The position numbers were made by a program, and so were the translations under genes. From Epiperipatus broadwayi (taxonomy: Eukaryota > Onychophora > Udeonychophora > Euonychophora > Peripatidae), in NCBI GenBank assembly GCA_028023455.1, contig JAQFVV010000013.1, positions 1,734,001 through 1,798,000 on the forward strand: a DNA stretch of 64,000 nt, in the 5' to 3' direction. Position 1 is the first letter of the stretch. Each line of letters opens with the position of its first letter. The notes beneath the pieces are model-generated. The model ran no database searches and had not been told where the DNA came from. It saw only the letters and a list, made by a program, of their open reading frames with translations. Positions 58,755 through 64,000 of the stretch are shown piece after piece.

Positions 58755-59734
58755 TCTATATAAGTAAATAATCTTTGAAATCATTTAAAACTAATTTTGA
58801 TCTTTTATTTTATTGATTCCTATCACTGTCTCAGTCTATATATCTATTTTCTACATTTCTTTTGTACATCCATAGATGTTAATTAGCAACCCAAACTTAT
58901 CTTAGTATAGAGTCTCTTTGTTTCTCCCTGACCACCAGGCACCTGTAAAAGGTTATACTAGTAGTAGCATCAGACATGTTATCACATAGGTGGCACTGTG
59001 AAATTTGGACTTTAGATTCGAACTTAGTATATCTAGAAGGCAACCCCTCCTAGAATGTTCAGTTTCATGTTTGGGGTTTGAATTCTGCAGTGTGTTAGCG
59101 AGATAGATGATTCTGACCATTACAATGAATACATACATAGTCATTGTAGATTTCAGATGCTTCTCTTTAGAATTATTTGGATGATGCAAAAGTATTAAAT
59201 CTTCTTTAAAGTTCACTTTATTTATAGATTTGATAATTAATTTATTAATAGGTCAGAACATTAAGACTAGTCAGCATTGACATAATTATCTCAGCATTTT
59301 GATTGGTTTACTATTGTAATAATTTCATAGCTTAAGAATGTGCATGCAGTTTCAATACTGATAGCTCTTATATTATGCCCTAAATTTGGCTTTGGCTAGA
59401 AGATGAATAGCCTAAAATTTTATATAGGATATCTCGTTTTAATTCCCAAGTCACAAAGGATGGCTGATGACATTTAATGATTAATGCTGGAGATGGTATC
59501 ACATTTATCATATATATTTTGCTTAGTACTTACTTCCAATACTAATTTTTTGTCATGTTTATAGAGTGTGATGTTTGTGAAGTTTGGAATAATTTTCCAT
59601 CACATCATTTCCACCCCAATTTCATACTAATACAATATTTTTAACTTTTTTTAGAATTTCATAAAAATTATCTACATATTTTTTAAATATGTAAAAACCA
59701 TACCTATGTATTTAGTAATAAAATCATCAAAAGG
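58755..59734. other. AT-rich intergenic DNA
   Basis: No gene or element is recognised. The 87-codon minus-strand frame at 58,953-59,216 has no family motif. Confidence 0.5.
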
Positions 59735-60125
59735 GATCACATGATTACCATTTCATATGCTTATACATGTTGTTAATATCAAACTCTTTATACAGTAGTG
59801 CTATCAAGTGCAAGCCTTCATAATAAATGGATGCAATAAAATTTGTGCATAAAATCCCTATCTAGTAAAAGGAGGCTGCCGAAGGGTTGCATTAGATTTT
59901 AAGATCTAGGTGTAGTGCTCTCAAATTCAAGGCTTCTTGCTGATGAAAGCCACAAGCTAGAAACTACCCTGGTGATGTTGGATGAGCACGCACTAGATGG
60001 GGATTTTATGCACAAATCTTCTCGCATCCATTGATTACAAAGGTTTGTGCTTCATGGCACTACTCTATGGAGAGTTTGCTACTCTTATTAACAATGTGTG
60101 TAAGCATATGAAGTGGTTTTGATAG
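59735..60125. mobile_element. Foldback MITE family FB, deleted hairpin copy
   Basis: The outer arm ATTACCATTTCATATGCTTA pairs with TAAGCATATGAAGTGGTTTT on the right. Inside it TGCATAAAATCCC pairs with GGGGATTTTATGCA, and CACTAGATGG with the left CTATCTAGT. The centre keeps TTAGATTTTAAGATCTAGGT and TGCTGATGAAAGCCACAAGC. It shows that the family's outer boundary extends to the ATCACATGATTACC segment, also seen at 18,364. Confidence 0.75.
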
Positions 60126-60201
60126 TTGTATACCTATCCTGTCCAAAGGATAATGGTGACTGCGATTTTTCAAAAACTAAACACATTAAAATGTATAGAT
60201 G

Positions 60202-60500
60202 CTGAATTGAGTTCGAATTGATATGACTACACAAGTGAATGAGATTAGATTTGAAGCATTATGGTATTTTCATCTTGGCTCCTAGCTTTATAGTTTATGA
60301 AATAGATAACAGGTGGCTGCTGACAGATTGCATTAGTCCAAGGCTTCTCACTGATGAAATCCACAAGCAAAAAACTAGTATGGGAATGTTGTGTGAGTAG
60401 GCACTAGATAGGGATTTTATGCACAGACCTTTTTCCATCCATTGATTATAAAGGCTTGCATTTGATGGCACTACTATATGGAGAATTTGGTATTTTGTTA
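60202..60500. mobile_element. Foldback MITE family FB, half copy
   Basis: It contains only the central-to-right half: GAATTGAGTTCGAATTGATA (matching the minus strand of the full copy's centre), AGGTGGCTGCTGACAGATTG, CCAAGGCTTCTCACTGATGA, GGCACTAGATAGGGATTTTA and TCCATCCATTGATTATAAAG. It lies 77 bp from the preceding copy in the same half-orientation. It cannot form the long hairpin. Confidence 0.7.
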
Positions 60501-61617
60501 TACACAACCACATGCAAACAGAATTAAAAAAGAACCATTATATCAATTCTAGATAAAAAAAAATAATTATGAGATCTTCAAACTAATTACTAATAATGGA
60601 TTAGCATATATATATATAATTCTTTTAAATTATAATAATACAAATAATAGCAATATATAACTTTTACAGAAATATTTTCAGTCATTTAGATTGTAATCAT
60701 TATTAATTAAAATTATGTGGATGAAAAGTAGATGTCATGTGATTTCCCCAAAAATGTGTATTTCACTATTATCAGATTGTATATTTACTAGGAGTTTTAA
60801 AAGTGATTTATAAAAAGTGAGTTTTTAATCTTTATTCTTTTTATAATGTTTTTCCTCATATAATATTCTTGTGTGATCTGAATTAAAATTCAATTTAAAT
60901 TTGCAGATTTAAAATTATTAAAATAATATTAGACTGATCATTTGTAATATCTTTTATATGGTTATAAAGTAGCTGGTGATTATTTATTTTTTTAAAGAAT
61001 TAGCTTAACTCACCTATGTATGATTTTTTGCATTTACATATAATTTGAAAAATAATATTAATTATTGTTATTTAGATATAGCATTTTTTTACATTCTGAA
61101 AAATATAAAACGAAACATTGTATATATTATCAAATAATTTCAAAAATGCTATATTAAAAATATATATACCATTTATAAGATGGTATGGATTTGGAAAAAA
61201 ATCATATATAAGTTAGAAAAAATATTAAATTAGTACCAACATAGAAAAAATGTAACAATCAATCTCATATTTCTTTAATTTTCTTTCACCATTAAGAATC
61301 TTGTAACTTTAAATTTACCATCAAATCAGATTACAAGAAAATTATATGAGGACAGTATTATAAGAAAAAAAGAAAAAAAAATTATTATAAATAAATTTAA
61401 AGACTCTATAGTAAACAATTTGCTAATATTGAAATATGTAGATCCTAAGAAATCACTGATATTTGTTTTTTTTTTGTTCATATAATATATATATATATAT
61501 ATAATTTAAAAATTGTTAGTCATGGCAGATATGTATTTATAATATTTTATTAGTAGCTTAATTCTTTCAATGTCAGTAACACCCATTAGTTCTCTTGTCC
61601 ATATATTGCTATAAAAG
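60501..61617. other. AT-rich intergenic DNA
   Basis: No gene is recognised; one (AT)n tract at 61,480-61,502. Confidence 0.5.
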
Positions 61618-61860
61618 ATAATAGATGGACAATTGAAAATTTAAAATGGATTGCAAGAGATTTAAAAGACCCAGAAAGAGACCCCATGTGAAATGGATGG
61701 ATGAAATAAGAAAATGTGTATGGGTGATGTGGAGAATAAGCCAGATATTGGAGTAGATGGATTGAACTTAGAGCTCTTCATCCTGCAGTGGATTGAACTT
61801 AGAGCTATTCATCCTGCAGTGGATTGATAATGATTGACAATGATGATTAGTAGCTTTCTC
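61618..61860 (+). pseudogene. LINE C-terminal tail, plus-strand copy
   Basis: A frame reads R-W-T-I-E-N-L-K-W-I-A-R-D-L-K, then P-E-R-D-P, then W-M-K/W-M-D-E. This matches the R-W-T-x-x-I-L-x-W-x-P-R-D-x-K-R-P-R-G-R-P-x-x-R-W tail common at the end of endonuclease-RT LINEs. It ends in ATGATTGACAATGATGATTA, a decayed (ATG/TGA)n 3' repeat. The upstream polymerase is missing, as in 5'-truncated insertions. A 31-bp tandem duplication (61,758-61,819) lies within it. Confidence 0.6.
61758..61819. repeat. 2 x 31-bp tandem repeat
   Basis: TGGATTGAACTTAGAGCT plus (C/A)TTCATCCTGCAG is present twice with one mismatch, inside the LINE tail. Confidence 0.9.
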
Positions 61861-61944
61861 TTGAAAATGTCTACTTGCTTAATAGGTAAAACTGTAGTTG
61901 TTAAGAACACTTGTACAAAAAGTACTAGTATCTTCATATTCTAT

Positions 61945-62900
61945 TTTGATATATATAATCATCATCATCATTTTCAACCATTATTGATCCACTGAAAGTT
62001 GAAGGTTTTTCCAAGTTCAACCCATTTTCTCTCATCTCTGGCCAGCATATTTCCTTATTTCATCCACCCATCCATCTCACATATGATTGTTTCTATGTCT
62101 TTTACAATATCTTAAAATCCAATTTAAAATGCTAGCTCTCCATCTATCTCTTCTAGCAATATGTCTAGCCTAACTTCACTTCAATCCCTTAATTCTTTCA
62201 ATGATGTTAGTAACAATCATTTGTTTTGTCATCCATGTATTTTACTTTCAACCCTTTCTTCTTGCTTCTAACATGCATCTTTCCATATTTCTTTGAATGA
62301 TCTGAAGTCTCTATATTGCTCTTTTGTTAAGTATCCAAGTATCAGATTCATAAATAGGAACTGGTGTAACACATGTATTAAAAATATTCCTTTTCAAACA
62401 CCTAAGCATATTTCTTTTTAATATTAAGTTATTTCTACCAAAAACACTCCAACCAAGTTTAATTCTATGATTAATTTCAACTATTATGTTTCCATCTATA
62501 GTAATAATCTGACTAAGATATTTGAAATTGGTAACTTTTTCTAGAAGTCATCATTATCAATCTTTTATTTTCTTCTTTAGAGAAAATCAATTGAACATTA
62601 GTTTAGTCTTCTAATTCTACTTTCTTACTTTTATCTGATAACTTTTGCAACATTTCCTGAAACTCTAAAGCATTTTTGGCAAAAACAAATACTATCATCT
62701 GTAAAATCTAAATCACTTAAATAATCTCCATTTACTTCTATGCCCTTAGTTTCTCATTTTAATCCACAAAATACTTATTGCAAAACTACTGTAAAAAACT
62801 TTGGACATATGAAGCCACTCTATTGTACACCCATCTCAATGTTAATCTTTTTGGTATCATTATATATGCAACTGTAGTTGTTGTATTTACATATACATTC
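61945..62900 (-). pseudogene. LINE reverse transcriptase C-terminal half
   Basis: On the minus strand G-D-Y-L-S-D-L-D-F-T-D-D-S-I-C contains the catalytic box as F-T-D-D (62,695-62,706), with both aspartates retained. After shifts come V-T-N-F-K-Y-L-S-Q-I-I-T-I-D-G-N and R-I-K-L-G-W-S-V-F-G-R-N-N, then Y-E-S-D-T-W-I-L-N-K, R-L-Q-I-I-Q-R-N-M-E-R-C-M-L and D-E-I-R-K-Y-A-G. This is the known order of the thumb and C-terminal region of RTE/jockey-style endonuclease-RT LINEs. The 3' end is (ATG)n near 61,958. It converges tail-to-tail with the copy at 61,618-61,860. Several shifts and stops inactivate it. Confidence 0.78.
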
Positions 62901-63873
62901 ATTTCTAAGTATATACAAAATCAGTTTTTATAATAATTTGGTACACCTTGAGGCACCAAATTCATTAGAGATATCTATAATCACATGATAAATAATGGAG
63001 CATTTATTTGAAAAAAATTAGGGATACTAACAAATTTGTTATATTAGCATACATCAACAGCACCACAATGTTCCTAATTCTTTGGCTATGAATATGAGGT
63101 TAAAAGACCCAAAAGCGTTAAGTCTGATATTTAATTTTGATAATTCTAACTTCATCAACGAGTGTTCAAAGCACAGTACAATTATTTTTCCAATAATAAT
63201 AAATTTTGTACTTGTGAGTTTTCAAATAAATCAAGATGGCACCCTGTATATTTATGATAAATGTACAGTTTCGAGGGCTCTAATTTACTGAAGATGTGTT
63301 AGCTATTAAATTCAAAACTAAATTAACAAATCGATTGTTAAAATTTAAAAAAGAAATAAATTCTGATAAATTTCATTAAGAAGCCTTATTTCAATTTTTT
63401 TTAATACTTATATTATAACATGGGAAGTGACAAAACGCTCTTAATATTGTCTTACTTTGGTTTAATTCAGCATATTTTTTTTTGTCAGCAGTTTTGTTGA
63501 TGAATTGTCATAACGATAAAAATTTGGGACCTTCCTGTCACAAAATGTGATGGAGTGGACTATTTCCAATAATATGGTATCCCGCTCTCCTGAAAAGTAC
63601 GCATTTAATGCAAACAATATGATTGCATGCCATCGACATGAATAAAGTGTAAATATTGTATTTATATATTTTTTCCACGTTTCTGTTAATAACTTAATCC
63701 AAAATAAAAAATTAAAAAAATAAACTATAAATATCGTAATTAATTTTCCACAATAATTTTTTTCTTTAAATAACAGTAATAAAAAATAAAATGTAATTAT
63801 TAAATACGACATTTCCTGCAGGCATTTTTGTGGAGGGGGGGTCCCCTGAAACTGTTAATTTATCATAAATACA
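62901..63873. other. AT-rich DNA, nothing firmly recognised
   Basis: A 116-codon minus-strand frame (63,462-63,812) is half low-complexity (F/L/I/K-rich) and half more balanced (R-W-H-A-I-I-L-F-A-L-N-A-Y-F-S-G-E-R-D). I do not recognise a family. A GGGGGGGTCCCC sequence lies at about 63,835-63,846. Confidence 0.4.
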
Positions 63874-63942
63874 GGCTGCCATCTTGGTTTACATGAGGGC
63901 TGCCATCTTGGTTTACATGAGGGCTGCCATCTTGGTTTACAT
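63874..63942. repeat. 24-bp tandem triplication
   Basis: The unit GGCTGCCATCTTGGTTTACA plus TGAG is present three times, the last ending at TTTACAT, without mismatch over the shared bases. It begins at 63,874, 63,898 and 63,922. Confidence 0.92.
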
Positions 63943-64000
63943 ACAAACTCACAAGTACTAAATATGTAACTATATTATTAAGCTTTTGTTTACTGCAAAA

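Noticed and set aside
63462-63812. 116-codon minus-strand frame as a gene
   Set aside because: No ATG context, splice sites or family similarity; half is low-complexity. Transposase origin considered but no motif.
1-64000. CRISPR arrays, operons, bacterial promoters or terminators
   Set aside because: The window is metazoan-like repeat-rich DNA; no regularly spaced direct repeats or gene clusters are present.

Overview
This window looks like gene-poor intergenic DNA from an AT-rich animal genome. GC content is roughly a quarter by eye. There are long homopolymer and TA tracts, no long intact reading frame, and many decayed transposable elements typical of metazoans: non-LTR retrotransposons, an LTR retrotransposon gag, hAT, pogo/Tigger-like and mariner-like relics, tRNA-derived SINEs and foldback MITEs. 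A scaffold gap of exactly 500 N (49,443-49,942) marks an assembled eukaryotic genome. The LINE with a GDSL/SGNH-like fragment, an APE-type endonuclease and a reverse transcriptase resembles, from memory, CR1-like elements common in arachnids. That is only a weak hint about the host. I found no host protein-coding gene, no intact tRNA or rRNA gene and no CRISPR array.

Layout. Positions 1-20 kb are mostly low-complexity DNA. They hold a pogo/Tigger transposase tail (115-314), a 293-bp tandem duplication (about 2.0-2.6 kb), a mariner-like tail (7.4-7.6 kb, minus strand), a doubtful LINE relic (8.9-10.3 kb), SINEs (4.9, 14.2 and 15.9 kb), a short foldback copy (18.4 kb) and a LINE tail (18.6 kb). 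A Tigger-like element with terminal inverted repeats (TIRs) and a transposase remnant occupies 20.68-21.86 kb. At 22.9-28.2 kb one LINE appears to be split by a second LINE. The second carries an esterase-like fragment, endonuclease, reverse transcriptase and CCHC knuckle in order, broken by frameshifts. At 29.1-33.5 kb there is a less AT-rich, CpG-containing block with a retroelement primer-binding-site-like sequence on the minus strand and several perfect hairpins, but no coding capacity.

From 34.5 to 39.3 kb there are two hAT MITEs with perfect 8-bp target-site duplications (TSDs) and a 480-bp hairpin MITE. From 41 to 45 kb there is a degenerate minus-strand LINE and an element with TA target sites. 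From 47.1 to 54.2 kb there are two TIR elements that share a roughly 60-bp subterminal repeat, a ZBED/hAT transposase relic running into the gap, a full foldback element and two more tRNA-Gly SINEs. A gag relic lies at 55.2-55.9 kb. A stretch at 56.8-58.3 kb is of higher complexity and may be regulatory. Foldback copies lie at 59.7-60.5 kb. Two LINE tails converge at 61.6-62.9 kb, and a 24-bp triplication sits at 63.9 kb.

The elements do not form a pathway. They record successive insertions, nested and abutting, in a region apparently under little constraint. The most unusual signals are the compact tRNA-Gly SINE whose flanks extend the acceptor stem, the TIR family with shared subterminal repeats, the foldback family, and the hairpin-rich CpG block.
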